From Ktedonobacter sp. SOSP1-85 (GTDB taxonomy: Bacteria > Chloroflexota > Ktedonobacteria > Ktedonobacterales > Ktedonobacteraceae): DNA of 64,000 nt. A program made the translations under genes and the position numbers. Of the stretch, positions 53,011 to 61,584 are shown one piece after another. Under the pieces are notes generated by a model. It was not told the origin of the DNA, did not search any database, and worked only from the letters and a program-made list of their open reading frames with translations. Within the stretch, counting starts at the first letter, position 1, and every line of letters begins with the position of its first letter. The DNA is taken from contig NZ_BNJI01000001.1 in assembly GCF_016587415.1 (NCBI RefSeq), positions 1,155,501-1,219,500 on the forward strand, read 5' to 3'.

Positions 53011-53037
53011 CTCCCCTCTTTACCGACAGCTACATCA

Positions 53038-53880
53038 CTATGCGAACTCCAGAGAGACATCGAAGTTGGGTGCGGAGTGCGTCAAGGCGCCCAGGGAGAT
53101 AAAATCGACTCCCGTATGGGCCACCTCGAGCAGGCGCTCGGTGTTGGTGCCGATATTGCCCGAGGCCTCGATCAAGACGCGCGGACTCTGCTCACGAATA
53201 ATGGTAACGGCCTGGCGCATAAGCGCGGCATCCATATTATCTAGTAGAATAACATCGGCGTCGGCCTGTAAGGCTTCTCGCACTTCGTACAACGTCTCAC
53301 ACTCAACTTCGACTTTCAGTAAATGAGGAGCAAGAGATCTCGCGGCAGTAACAGCCTGCGCAACACCTCCAGCGGCTTTAATATGGTTGTCTTTAATCAA
53401 CACCCCATCGCTCAAACCGAAGCGATGGTTCTGGCCTCCACCCAGGCGTACAGCCTCCTTCTCCAGGCGACGCAGGCCAGGAGTAGTCTTACGCGTATCC
53501 AGGATACGTGTCTGTGTACCCTCAAGCGCACGAGCACAATGCGCAGTCAGCGAGGCAATGCCCGAGAGGCGTCCCAGGAAGTTCAGTGCCACACGCTCGG
53601 CGCTCAAGACTGAGCGAGCCGGGCCTTGAATACGCGCCAGTACATCGCCCTCCTGCACATGAGCGCCATCCTTGACTACCAGTTCGACAGAGACCCGGCT
53701 ATCAAACAGGCTAAAGGTCTCAGGAACCAGGGAGAGCCCGGCGATCACGCCTTCGTGGCGCGTCACAATCTGGGCATTTGCCTGCGCCTCAGGCGAGACG
53801 GTGCTCAGGGTTGTGATATCGTCATAGGCTCCATCCTCTTCGAGCGCCGCTGTAATTAAGTCAAGAATAGCTTTATGCAT
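53038..53880 (-). CDS. nadC: Nicotinate-nucleotide pyrophosphorylase (quinolinate phosphoribosyltransferase)
   Basis: 280 residues. Family motifs EDGAYDDITT at the start, RVALNFLGRLSGIAS, LDTRKTTPGLRRLEKEAVRLGGGQNHRFGLSDGVLIKDNHI (about 130-170), VEVECE, DVILLDNM and EASGNI are all present. It converts quinolinate and PRPP to nicotinate mononucleotide. Its ATG overlaps the nadB stop in ATGCATAA, so translation is coupled. Confidence 0.96.
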   Translation of the reverse strand: MHKAILDLITAALEEDGAYDDITTLSTVSPEAQANAQIVTRHEGVIAGLSLVPETFSLFDSRVSVELVVKDGAHVQEGDVLARIQGPARSVLSAERVALNFLGRLSGIASLTAHCARALEGTQTRILDTRKTTPGLRRLEKEAVRLGGGQNHRFGLSDGVLIKDNHIKAAGGVAQAVTAARSLAPHLLKVEVECETLYEVREALQADADVILLDNMDAALMRQAVTIIREQSPRVLIEASGNIGTNTERLLEVAHTGVDFISLGALTHSAPNFDVSLEFA

Positions 53881-55567
53881 GAGGGCAACTTCCTTCCTGG
53901 ACGATCTGAGTGATCGACTGTTCTCCTACTGCTTGCCGCTGCCAGGCAAAGTGGCGCTGCTGTAACCGTTCCTCGGTTGCCTGATAATCGAGACGCCAAT
54001 GGCTACCACGGCTCTCACAGCGCGCTTGTGCAGCCACCATCACAAGTTCAGCGACCTGCAACATATTATGCACTTCACGCCACAGTGATGGACCCTCTGC
54101 CTCCACCTTGCTTGCCACCAGCGAGCGCAAGAAGCGGACACGTCCTTTAGCCAGCTCCAGCCCGTCGTGGCTGCGCGAGAGTGAGGCATATTGCCACATG
54201 AGCTGCCTCAGTTCGCTACGCACCTGTATGGCCGATATATCATGCGCAAGACCCAATGACTGTATGTCAGCAGGTGAGATCTCAGCATAGGCATTCAGCG
54301 ACGAGGAGGCACGCAGCGTCGATTGAGGGCCTGGCTGTGCATGTGATTGCTGACCTGAGGCAAGCGCGTCAGCGATGCGCAGGCCATAGACCAATCCCTC
54401 CAGCAACGAGTTGCTGGCAAGCCGATTCGCGCCATGGACGCCGGTACAGGAGACCTCGCCAACTGCGTAGAGGGCAGGCACAGAGGTGCGTCCCCATGTA
54501 TCTACCATCACGCCCCCCATACAGTAGTGCGCCGCGGGAGCGATGGGAAGCAGGTCGCGAGCCAGGTCCAGCCCATGCTCACGGCAGAACGCCGAGATCG
54601 TGGGGAAGCGTGCATGCATCTTCTCAGCCGGCAGGTGACGGAGATCAAGGAACTGGCAATCCGTCTCCTCCAACAGCATCTCTTTAAGAATGGCGCGTGC
54701 CACGACATCACGTGGAGCAAGTTCTTCCTGCTCGCTATAACGTGGCATAAAGCGTTCGCCCGCGTGATTGCGTAAATAGGCGCCTTCACCACGGACCGCC
54801 TCCGTGATCAGGTGTGATGTGCCATTCACCACCAGGACGGTAGGGTGAAACTGCATAAACTCAAGGTCGACCAGGGCGGCACCCGCGCGCCAGGCCAGAG
54901 AGAGGCCATCAGCCGTCGCCCCCGAGGGATTAGAGGTATGAAGCCAGAGGCCACCCGCGCCTCCGCTGGCAAGCACAGTCGCTTGAGCGAAGATAGCCAG
55001 GGACGTGCCATCACGTTTGCTGGCCCGCAGACCCACACAGCGCTCATCTTCTACTAAGAGTTCTTCGACAAACGTCTCTTCAAACACAGTCACAGAGGAT
55101 CGCTGGCGGACAGCTTTCATTAAAGCGCGCTCGATCTCCGCACCAGTCGCATCGCCACCGGCATGCAGGACACGCCAGCGACAATGCGCCCCTTCGCGAC
55201 CCAGCAAGAACCCATCAGGGGTTGTATAGGCATCGCTTCCAGGTTGCGCACGATCAAATTCCACGCCCTGTTGCATGAGCCAGCGCACCGCCCCTGGTCC
55301 TTGCTCGACCAGAATACGTACCGCCTCCGCATCACACAGGCCAGCACCAGCAGCCATAGTATCTTGAAAATGTAGTTCTGAGCTGTCGTCCTGCCCCAAG
55401 GCAACCGCAAGCCCACCCTGCGCATAGCGGGTGTTACTCTCGCCAAGTTGTCCCTTAGTAAGCAGGGCCACAGGCATCGTCTCGGGAAGACGCAGGGCAA
55501 GTGATAAACCCGCGATTCCTCCACCTATAATTGCGGCAGCAAAGGGCTGGCCATCCAGGATAGGCAT
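53873..55567 (-). CDS. nadB: L-aspartate oxidase
   Basis: 564 residues; AAAGGAG before the ATG at 55567. The FAD-binding motif GGGIAGLSLAL is at residues 15-25; SNTRYAQGGLAVAL, the substrate-binding HTSNPSGATADG, MQFHPT, RGEGAYLRN, PAAHYCMGGV and GVHGANRLASNSLLEG follow. It oxidises aspartate to iminoaspartate for NadA. First gene of the nadB-nadC-nadA operon; a family A repeat and a candidate operator lie just upstream. Confidence 0.96.
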   Translation of the reverse strand: MPILDGQPFAAAIIGGGIAGLSLALRLPETMPVALLTKGQLGESNTRYAQGGLAVALGQDDSSELHFQDTMAAGAGLCDAEAVRILVEQGPGAVRWLMQQGVEFDRAQPGSDAYTTPDGFLLGREGAHCRWRVLHAGGDATGAEIERALMKAVRQRSSVTVFEETFVEELLVEDERCVGLRASKRDGTSLAIFAQATVLASGGAGGLWLHTSNPSGATADGLSLAWRAGAALVDLEFMQFHPTVLVVNGTSHLITEAVRGEGAYLRNHAGERFMPRYSEQEELAPRDVVARAILKEMLLEETDCQFLDLRHLPAEKMHARFPTISAFCREHGLDLARDLLPIAPAAHYCMGGVMVDTWGRTSVPALYAVGEVSCTGVHGANRLASNSLLEGLVYGLRIADALASGQQSHAQPGPQSTLRASSSLNAYAEISPADIQSLGLAHDISAIQVRSELRQLMWQYASLSRSHDGLELAKGRVRFLRSLVASKVEAEGPSLWREVHNMLQVAELVMVAAQARCESRGSHWRLDYQATEERLQQRHFAWQRQAVGEQSITQIVQEGSCPHA

Positions 55568-55592
55568 ACCCCTTATTCTCCTTTGAATAAGC

Positions 55593-55680
55593 TCTTATTC
55601 CGAAATCCAACGTCACTTGCGTGACTAGCGCTTCGCCCCCATTCGGGGATAAACGCTCAGGGTTTCGGAGAGGAAGTAGT
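55593..55680. repeat. Family A palindromic element, copy 4 (long form)
   Basis: CTTATTCCGAAATCCAACG, core AGCGCTTCGCCCCCATTCGG, end CGCTCAGGGTTTCGGAGAGG. It ends 26 bp before the nadB start. Confidence 0.85.
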
Positions 55681-55690
55681 CTCATTTCTC

Positions 55691-55713
55691 ATAAGTGTAT
55701 TTTGTACACTTAT
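55691..55713 (-). promoter_or_regulatory. Candidate operator of the nad operon
   Basis: Perfect dyad ATAAGTGTA-TTTTG-TACACTTAT, 124 bp upstream of nadB and on the promoter side of the repeat. It has the size of a dimeric repressor site; NAD synthesis is commonly controlled by NiaR, NrtR or NadR-type repressors, but no regulator gene is adjacent. Confidence 0.6.
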
Positions 55714-55848
55714 AAGCCGGACAAAAAAGAAAAGGTGTTGTAAATACACTAACCTTTGTAGGAGAAAGTATACCAGACAAGGGAGTAGAAACACAAGGGC
55801 CAAAAAGTCGTACCTTGCCTATCCTTAAAGCTAGTACCAAAGGCCTAG

Positions 55849-55922
55849 TAGAGGGAGGAAAATAATGGCCCGGCGCTCCTGGCGTACGCCAGGAGCGCCG
55901 GGCCATTATTTTCCTCCCTCTA
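55849..55922. repeat. Family B perfect 74-bp palindrome
   Basis: 37-bp arms meet without loop at 55885/55886. The right end includes the stop codon of yjbQ. T-rich segments in the arms could help termination. Confidence 0.9.
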
Positions 55923-56333
55923 TTCCCCGATTACCTTTACCAGGACGCGCTTATCGCGCATCCCATCAAACTCGACATAGAAGATCTGTTCCCAGGGGCC
56001 AGAGTCAAACTCGCCATTGGTAATGGGGACCACGACCTGGTTATGCAGAAGCAGTTGTTTTAAGTGGGCATCCGCGTTGTCTTCGCCGGTGCGATGATGC
56101 AGATAATCGGGCTTTGCAGGCGCGATATCTTCTAGCCACTGCATAATATCCTGCCATAGACCGCTTTCATAGTCATTAATAATGACCGCCGCGGTGATAT
56201 GCATCGAGGTGACCAGCGCCAGGCCATCTTGAATACCACTCTCACGGATAATCTGTTCAACCTGCTGCGTCAAGGGTACAAACTCCCGGCGCTTTTTCGT
56301 ATGCAAGGAAATGTATGCTGTATGCGTCTTCAT
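55920..56333 (-). CDS. yjbQ: YjbQ / UPF0047 family protein
   Basis: 137 residues from the ATG at 56333, after AAGGAG; the longer frame reads into a repeat and is rejected. The UPF0047 pattern is SMHITAAVIINDYESGLWQDI (about 43-63), the histidine-rich YLHHRTGEDNADAHLKQLLLHNQVVVPITNGEFDSGPWEQIFYVEFDG (about 76-118). The conserved His and Glu form a metal site. Some members show weak thiamine-phosphate-synthase activity; the true role is unsettled. Confidence 0.9.
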   Translation of the reverse strand: MKTHTAYISLHTKKRREFVPLTQQVEQIIRESGIQDGLALVTSMHITAAVIINDYESGLWQDIMQWLEDIAPAKPDYLHHRTGEDNADAHLKQLLLHNQVVVPITNGEFDSGPWEQIFYVEFDGMRDKRVLVKVIGE

Positions 56334-56371
56334 CGAGCTACTCCTTATTATTCTGGCTGGAATACAATACG

Positions 56372-56440
56372 ATCTTATTCCGAAACCCAACGCCACTTAC
56401 GTGCCTAGCGCTTCGCGCTCAGGGTTTTCGGATCAGAAGT
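56372..56440. repeat. Family A palindromic element, copy 5 (short form)
   Basis: TCTTATTCCGAAACCCAACG, core AGCGCTTCGCGCTCAG, end GGTTTTCGGATCAGAAGTAC. It lies 39 bp before yjbQ in the divergent promoter region. Confidence 0.85.
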
Positions 56441-56577
56441 ACATCCACAGAATAACAAATCTCCTGCGCTTTTTTCAAATATTTTTTCCTTGTGTATACT
56501 ACTTTCAAAAATTCCTTTTTTTTAGTACAATAGCAGCAAATGTTTTTTAAGCGGCGTGTGATTTTGGAGGGGTGGCT

Positions 56578-57882
56578 ATGGAGCATAGAACGTGCAAAAA
56601 ATGCGGAGAGGCAGTAGATAGCAATGCCACATTCTGTGGCAAATGTGGCCTGCTTGTGGGTGACTCAAATAGGGAAGGAACCACGGAACAATCCCTTATT
56701 ATTCTTGCGCAGCCAACAGGCACACAAAACAGGCGTTCCATATCAAGTCCACAACAGCACATAGCTGGCGCCACCACCTTTCCTGTTGATTCAAGCGCTG
56801 CTCCCCATACACCCTTTCCACAAGAGCAGCCACGCCGTCACAGCAGGCGGAGTGCACTGGCCTGGTGTGGCGCCACGGCCCTGTTCCTGGGTGCCGGTGG
56901 CTCGGTCGCTTATTTCCAGCGAGACACGCTCTTGCGGCGCGCTCAAACCTGGCTGCATTCTACAACCACACAAACCCATCCAGGCATAGGTACACTCCGC
57001 TATCGTTATCTGGGTGGAGAAGGATCGGTGGGCAGTGTGAGCTGGTCCCCAACTAGCTCGCGCATCGCCTCAGCCGCGGGTCCCCAGGACTTAAAGGGTG
57101 GGCATATTCATGTCTGGGATGCCTTTACGGGCCAAAACGACCAGGTCTATGCCAGACATACAAAAAATGTTCAGACCGTCGCCTGGTCGCCTGATGGAAA
57201 ATTCCTGGCCTCAGCAGGCTCTGACAACACAGTGCGTATCTGGGATGCGCACAGCCTGCGTACACTCCAGGTATGGCATACCAGCGATACCATCTGGGAG
57301 GTGAGCTGGTCGCCTGGCAGCGATTTTCTGGCAGCCGCTATCAACGATGGCACCGTCAACATCTGGAACACCCAGAGTGGGCGCAGCGCCTACACCTATC
57401 GGGGGCACCAGGATGTCGTTTACAGCGTCGCCTGGTCACCCGATGGGGGAAAGATAGCCTCTGGCTCCTGGGATCACACAGTACATATCTGGGACCTCGA
57501 CGCAGACCACGCCGCCAGCATCTATACCGAGCATGACAATAAAGTAACAGCCATTGCCTGGTCAAACGATAGCGCCTTCATCGTCTCGGGCAGTAGCGAC
57601 ACGACGGTTCAGGTCTGGAACGCGGCAACAGGCCAGACGCGCCAGGTCTACCGGGAGCACAATGGGGTCATTCAATCGGTGGCCTGGTCACCCGATGGCA
57701 GACAGATTGTCTCCAGTAGCGCCGATAATACCGTTAAGCTCTGGGACCCCACCAGGAGCGCCAGCACCTATACCTACCTGCCCGAAGGTCTGACCCCCTG
57801 GACCCTGGCCTGGTCGCCCGATAGTAAGTTCGTTGCGACGGGCCTGCTCGACGGGCATGTCCAGGTATGGCAGGCCCGTTGA
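56578..57882 (+). CDS. Zinc-ribbon, single-span, WD40-repeat protein
   Basis: 434 residues; ATG at 56578 after GGAGGGG. An N-terminal zinc ribbon (CKKCG...CGKCG, residues 6-25), a linker, one membrane span (about 88-108: ALAWCGATALFLGAGGSVAYF) and a C-terminal propeller of seven WD40 repeats (about 145-434; blades such as VQTVAWSPDGKFLASAGSDNTVRIWD). The topology places the ribbon inside and the propeller outside. WD40 propellers are protein-binding platforms; the partner is unknown. Confidence 0.88.
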   Translation: MEHRTCKKCGEAVDSNATFCGKCGLLVGDSNREGTTEQSLIILAQPTGTQNRRSISSPQQHIAGATTFPVDSSAAPHTPFPQEQPRRHSRRSALAWCGATALFLGAGGSVAYFQRDTLLRRAQTWLHSTTTQTHPGIGTLRYRYLGGEGSVGSVSWSPTSSRIASAAGPQDLKGGHIHVWDAFTGQNDQVYARHTKNVQTVAWSPDGKFLASAGSDNTVRIWDAHSLRTLQVWHTSDTIWEVSWSPGSDFLAAAINDGTVNIWNTQSGRSAYTYRGHQDVVYSVAWSPDGGKIASGSWDHTVHIWDLDADHAASIYTEHDNKVTAIAWSNDSAFIVSGSSDTTVQVWNAATGQTRQVYREHNGVIQSVAWSPDGRQIVSSSADNTVKLWDPTRSASTYTYLPEGLTPWTLAWSPDSKFVATGLLDGHVQVWQAR

Positions 57883-57889
57883 CGCACTA

Positions 57890-58642
57890 TTATAGTTGTT
57901 CGAGAAAGCCCTCACGCATGACCGGCACACAGCTATAGAGATCCAGCCTGGCTGCATGCTCGGCATCTTGAGGGAACCCCGCCTGGATCAATTCCTGGCC
58001 CGAGTACGATCCCTGGAGGAGTTTGGGGAGTTGCTCCCTGGCCTGGCGAAAGGCTCCCGCACACACCTGGGCCTCGGGCGACTGAGAGAAGGTATCCAGG
58101 GAAGAGAGGATCGCGCCTGCCCCCAGGTAATCTTCCAGGGCGAAACGGAGCGTGCCATCCTCCGAGGGTTCGTGCCAGCGCTCGCCACAGGCGATAACGC
58201 TCACCGCGCGTTGCTCACTCTCTGCTAGCAACGAGGCCACCGCGTCCGCGACCGCCTGCGCATTGAGCAATGATCCCACCAGTAGATGCGGCACAGAACG
58301 ACCATAGTGGCTACAAGTCGCGCCATTGGGAGAGGCCAGCACGACACACATTCCCGGTTCAAGCGAGAGCATAGTCGCTGGCGACAGCGAAAAGCGTCCA
58401 TCCTGGGGAACGCTGCGTCGCCCGACCGCCGCCACACCCTGCACACGCCGCGCCAGTTCAGCGGTATCGGCCTCAAGAGGACAGGGGTAGATACGACCTC
58501 CGCGAGCGATGGCGGTCACGGTCGCGCTGGAGAAACTAAGAACATCAATAATCACCAGTACGTCGCCGCGCGCCGCCGCCTCAGCAACGCCACGCCGCCC
58601 CCACTCCAGGCGACAGCGATAGGCTTCCTGCGAGAAATACAT
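57890..58642 (-). CDS. comB: 2-phosphosulfolactate phosphatase-like (ComB family)
   Basis: 250 residues from the ATG at 58642, after GAGGAG. DVLVIIDVLSFSSATVTAIARGG (about 26-48) and the SPNGATCSHYG stretch (about 103-113) match ComB; VIACGERW and EDYLGAGAIL are further conserved blocks. In methanogens ComB dephosphorylates phosphosulfolactate for coenzyme M synthesis. Many bacteria without coenzyme M carry it, so the substrate here may be another phosphate ester. Convergent with the WD40 gene, only 7 bp apart. Confidence 0.87.
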   Translation of the reverse strand: MYFSQEAYRCRLEWGRRGVAEAAARGDVLVIIDVLSFSSATVTAIARGGRIYPCPLEADTAELARRVQGVAAVGRRSVPQDGRFSLSPATMLSLEPGMCVVLASPNGATCSHYGRSVPHLLVGSLLNAQAVADAVASLLAESEQRAVSVIACGERWHEPSEDGTLRFALEDYLGAGAILSSLDTFSQSPEAQVCAGAFRQAREQLPKLLQGSYSGQELIQAGFPQDAEHAARLDLYSCVPVMREGFLEQL

Positions 58643-58693
58643 GCATGCTCCTCTTTTCAGTTTATGGCTCTTTTCGTACCAAGCATTATACAT

Positions 58694-58998
58694 CCTAAAA
58701 AGCGGTGCCCGCCTTTGCTGCCTGGCCCTTAACAGTTAAATAAACACTTAGACACATCATGAAACAGAATTCTACACATTACATTAATTACTCTTCTCCT
58801 CTAAATATGTGTTTACAATGCTTACACATCGATTGCTTTAAATTTCTTTTACAATTTCCTACACTACTTTTACACTTTTCTGAAGATTCTCTGATAAGAT
58901 TTCGCTATCCTTCGTAGCTAAGAAGCCAGCAGGCATCGTTGATAAAAAATTGAAACCAGTCACCAGGCTGACGAACCAAACGAAGGAGTAATAGTTGC
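58694..58998. promoter_or_regulatory. AT-rich divergent region with repeated TTACA-like motifs
   Basis: About 300 bp between comB and the ABC permease. TTTACA/TTACAC/CTACAC motifs recur at least six times between about 58770 and 58875, a pattern that could be a regulator array or chance in AT-rich DNA. No clear promoter boxes. Confidence 0.4.
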
Positions 58999-60453
58999 AT
59001 GGGCATAGTCTTACGCGGCATGCGAAATGTGGTGCGGAATCCACTACGGCTGCTGCTCATCGTCTTGCTGTTGGGAGCAAGCTTGATGTTTGTTGCGGCC
59101 ATGGTCAGCCTCAACAGCAGCGCGCAGCAGCAACTTACCAAAGTGCGCTCAGAAGTAGGCACGGGCGTTACCATCAGTTATGTGACCGACAACCAGAGTC
59201 AAACACAGAATAATGGAAATAACAACAACGGAAATGATAGAGGTTTCCCTGGTGGCAACGGTGGCAGTGGTGGGAATGGCAATAATGGCGGCTTCAATCT
59301 GTTCCAATCACAAAACGCGAGTACGCCGATACCATCTGACGCTATCGATAAAGTCAAAAAGGTTTCTGGCGTTACCAGTGTCGAGGAGAGTCTGAGACGC
59401 TATGACACCGATCAGGAATTGAAGACCGCCAGCGTCCAGATGCCTAATGGGCAAAGCAGAACTATTCCAGCCTCAATTTATGGTATTTCAAGCGGCTCCA
59501 CGCATTTCACTATCCAGGGTGGCACGCCTACAATCACCTCTGGACGCGGCCTTCAGACGAGCGATGCTACAGCAAACGTCGCCCTCATGAGCAAGACACT
59601 GGCCGACACAAATAATCTCAAGGTTGGTTCAACCTTTACACTCAAAAGCACCAAGCTCACAGTTATTGGACTCTACACCTCAGATGCAGCAATAGCCAAC
59701 AATACACTCACATTGCCTCTAGCAACCATGCAGAAGCTCTACGCTATCAGTGGCGTCGACAGTATTACAGCCTACGCCACGACCTATGACCAGGTAGACA
59801 CTATTGCAACCAATATTCGCACAGCGCTGGGCAGCAAATACAACGTCGTCACTGAGAACAGGATGTACTCAAGCGCGATTAGTGCGCTCAGTACCGCACA
59901 GAACAGCATCAAGCTAGCGCTCATCGTCGCCATAGCCACCTCGGCCGCAATTATCATCTTCTCGGTCTTCGTTATTGTTCGCGAGCGCACTGCGGAAATC
60001 GGCACGCTCAAGGCAATAGGTGCCTCACACTGGCAGGTGATAGGGCAGTTCTGGACAGAAGTTTTGGCGCTCAGTGTCCTGGCATCGGCGGTCGCGACCG
60101 TGCTTCTCGTGACACTTGGACCCATCATCTCACAGAAGTTTGATGTCTCCACAGCATCCAGTGATATTGGTTCTGTAGCTGGCAGAGGCTCATTTATGAT
60201 GAGAGGAACTCCGACGGCACAAGGCACACAGGGTGGTCCATCGTTCCAGGGCTTCCAGGGTTTCCAGGGCTTTCGCCAGGGATTAACGCAGCAGCTCAGT
60301 GACATACACCTATCAACGGTCACTCTTAATGGGCAAACACTGCTCATCATCATGGGGTTGGGAATCGGCCTGGCAATCTTAACAAGCGTCATTCCCGCTC
60401 TCTATGTCGCGCGCATCCGACCCGCAGTCGTGCTGAGAAAAGGCAACAACTAG
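58999..60453 (+). CDS. MacB/FtsX-type ABC transporter permease
   Basis: 484 residues; AAGGAG before the ATG. One N-terminal span (about 14-40) is followed by a large outside domain and three C-terminal spans (about 300-330, 350-378, 443-470), the MacB/FtsX layout. The outside domain begins with an Asn/Gly-rich stretch (about 72-105; NNNNGNDRGFPGGNGGSGGN) and a second Gly/Gln/Phe repeat QGFQGFQGFRQG lies before the last span. Such permeases export peptides, antibiotics or lipids, or signal across the membrane. The ATPase gene follows at once. Confidence 0.9.
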   Translation: MGIVLRGMRNVVRNPLRLLLIVLLLGASLMFVAAMVSLNSSAQQQLTKVRSEVGTGVTISYVTDNQSQTQNNGNNNNGNDRGFPGGNGGSGGNGNNGGFNLFQSQNASTPIPSDAIDKVKKVSGVTSVEESLRRYDTDQELKTASVQMPNGQSRTIPASIYGISSGSTHFTIQGGTPTITSGRGLQTSDATANVALMSKTLADTNNLKVGSTFTLKSTKLTVIGLYTSDAAIANNTLTLPLATMQKLYAISGVDSITAYATTYDQVDTIATNIRTALGSKYNVVTENRMYSSAISALSTAQNSIKLALIVAIATSAAIIIFSVFVIVRERTAEIGTLKAIGASHWQVIGQFWTEVLALSVLASAVATVLLVTLGPIISQKFDVSTASSDIGSVAGRGSFMMRGTPTAQGTQGGPSFQGFQGFQGFRQGLTQQLSDIHLSTVTLNGQTLLIIMGLGIGLAILTSVIPALYVARIRPAVVLRKGNN

Positions 60454-60474
60454 TCTGAGAAGCGAGGAAAAACC

Positions 60475-61281
60475 ATGGGAGAAGAGACTATTGTAGACGC
60501 GGCCACGCCCGCAGTTCTAGAGAAAGATTCAGCCGTTCAGAAAGAGCCAACTGTCACGATTGTCGCCGAGCATCTCAGCAAGCACTTTAAGATGTATGGT
60601 GAGATCATCAAGGCCGTAGATGACGCAAGTTTTGTCTTTACGGAGGGGCAATTCGTCACAATCATGGGTCCCAGCGGCAGCGGAAAATCGACTTTACTCT
60701 ATATTCTCGGGAGCCTGGATAAGCCAACTGGAGGAGAGCTGGTCGTCGATGGTATCAATGTGATGAGCCTGACCGGGCCAAAGGAGCATAAGTTCAGGCG
60801 TCAAAACGTGGGCTTCGTTTTCCAATCATTTCACCTGATTCCCAATCTGACGGCGCTAGAGAATGTCATGCTTCCAATGGAGCTGGCGGGAGGAAAATCG
60901 CGAGCCGACATGCGTGAGCGAGCGCGGACACTCCTGCTCCAGGTCGGTATCGATGAGAATCGCCACCGGCATCGCCCTGGCAGGCTCTCTGGTGGGCAAA
61001 AGCAGCGCGTCGCCATCGCTCGTGCGCTCGCCAACGATCCCAAAGTCATCCTGGCGGATGAGCCAACCGGAAACCTGGACTCACAGAATGGCAAGCGCAT
61101 CATAGACCTGTTAAAGCGCCTGGCGAATCAAGGGCGCACGGTCATCGTAGTCAGTCATGATCGCAGCGTAGCGAAGGTGGCGGATGTGCGCATCGAGATT
61201 GAAGATGGCAAGATTGAGGATATCAGTGGCGTTGTCGTACCCGCGCCTCAGCCAACCCTCAAGAAGAAGCGTAGAAGATAG
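60475..61281 (+). CDS. ABC transporter ATP-binding protein, MacB/LolD type
   Basis: 268 residues. Walker [10 protein letters not shown] (about 65-73), Q-loop in [12 protein letters not shown], signature [15 protein letters not shown] (about 164-178), Walker [14 protein letters not shown] and the H-loop VVSHD are complete. It has an N-terminal extension of about 25 residues and a basic tail. It powers the permease encoded 21 bp upstream. Specificity cannot be inferred. Confidence 0.95.
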   Translation: MGEETIVDAATPAVLEKDSAVQKEPTVTIVAEHLSKHFKMYGEIIKAVDDASFVFTEGQFVTIMGPSGSGKSTLLYILGSLDKPTGGELVVDGINVMSLTGPKEHKFRRQNVGFVFQSFHLIPNLTALENVMLPMELAGGKSRADMRERARTLLLQVGIDENRHRHRPGRLSGGQKQRVAIARALANDPKVILADEPTGNLDSQNGKRIIDLLKRLANQGRTVIVVSHDRSVAKVADVRIEIEDGKIEDISGVVVPAPQPTLKKKRRR

Positions 61282-61326
61282 CAGCTTCGCTTCTGGCCAT
61301 ATGCATATAGTACTCTGTTCAAATTC

Positions 61327-61576
61327 GTTTGAAAGGGATTCATACCGCCTGCGGCGGTAGGGGAAAGGGATGCAGAGGGGCTGACGCCCCTCTGCACTCC
61401 CCACTTTTTCGTTTGTAAGGAATTCATACCGCCTGCGGCGGTAGGGGAAAGGGACGCAGAGGGGCTGACGCCCCTCTGCACTCCCCACTTTTTCGTTTGT
61501 AAGGAATTCATACCGCCTGCGGCGGTAGGGGAAAGGGACGCAGAGGGGCTGACGCCCCTCTGCACTCCCCACTTTT
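61327..61576. repeat. Family C repeat, three tandem 84-bp copies
   Basis: Units start at 61327, 61411 and 61495, nearly identical (copies 2 and 3 the same except the end). Each has CCGCCTGCGGCGG and GCAGAGGGGC-TGAC-GCCCCTCTGC followed by CCCCACTTTTTC. The array sits between the convergent ABC and unknown genes and could end transcription from the left. A single copy is at 6070. Confidence 0.95.
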
Positions 61577-61584
61577 CATACTCG

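Noticed and set aside
61111..61572. 153-residue minus-strand frame across the triple repeat
   Set aside because: It simply translates the 84-bp units three times, since 84 is divisible by 3; no start site or other support.
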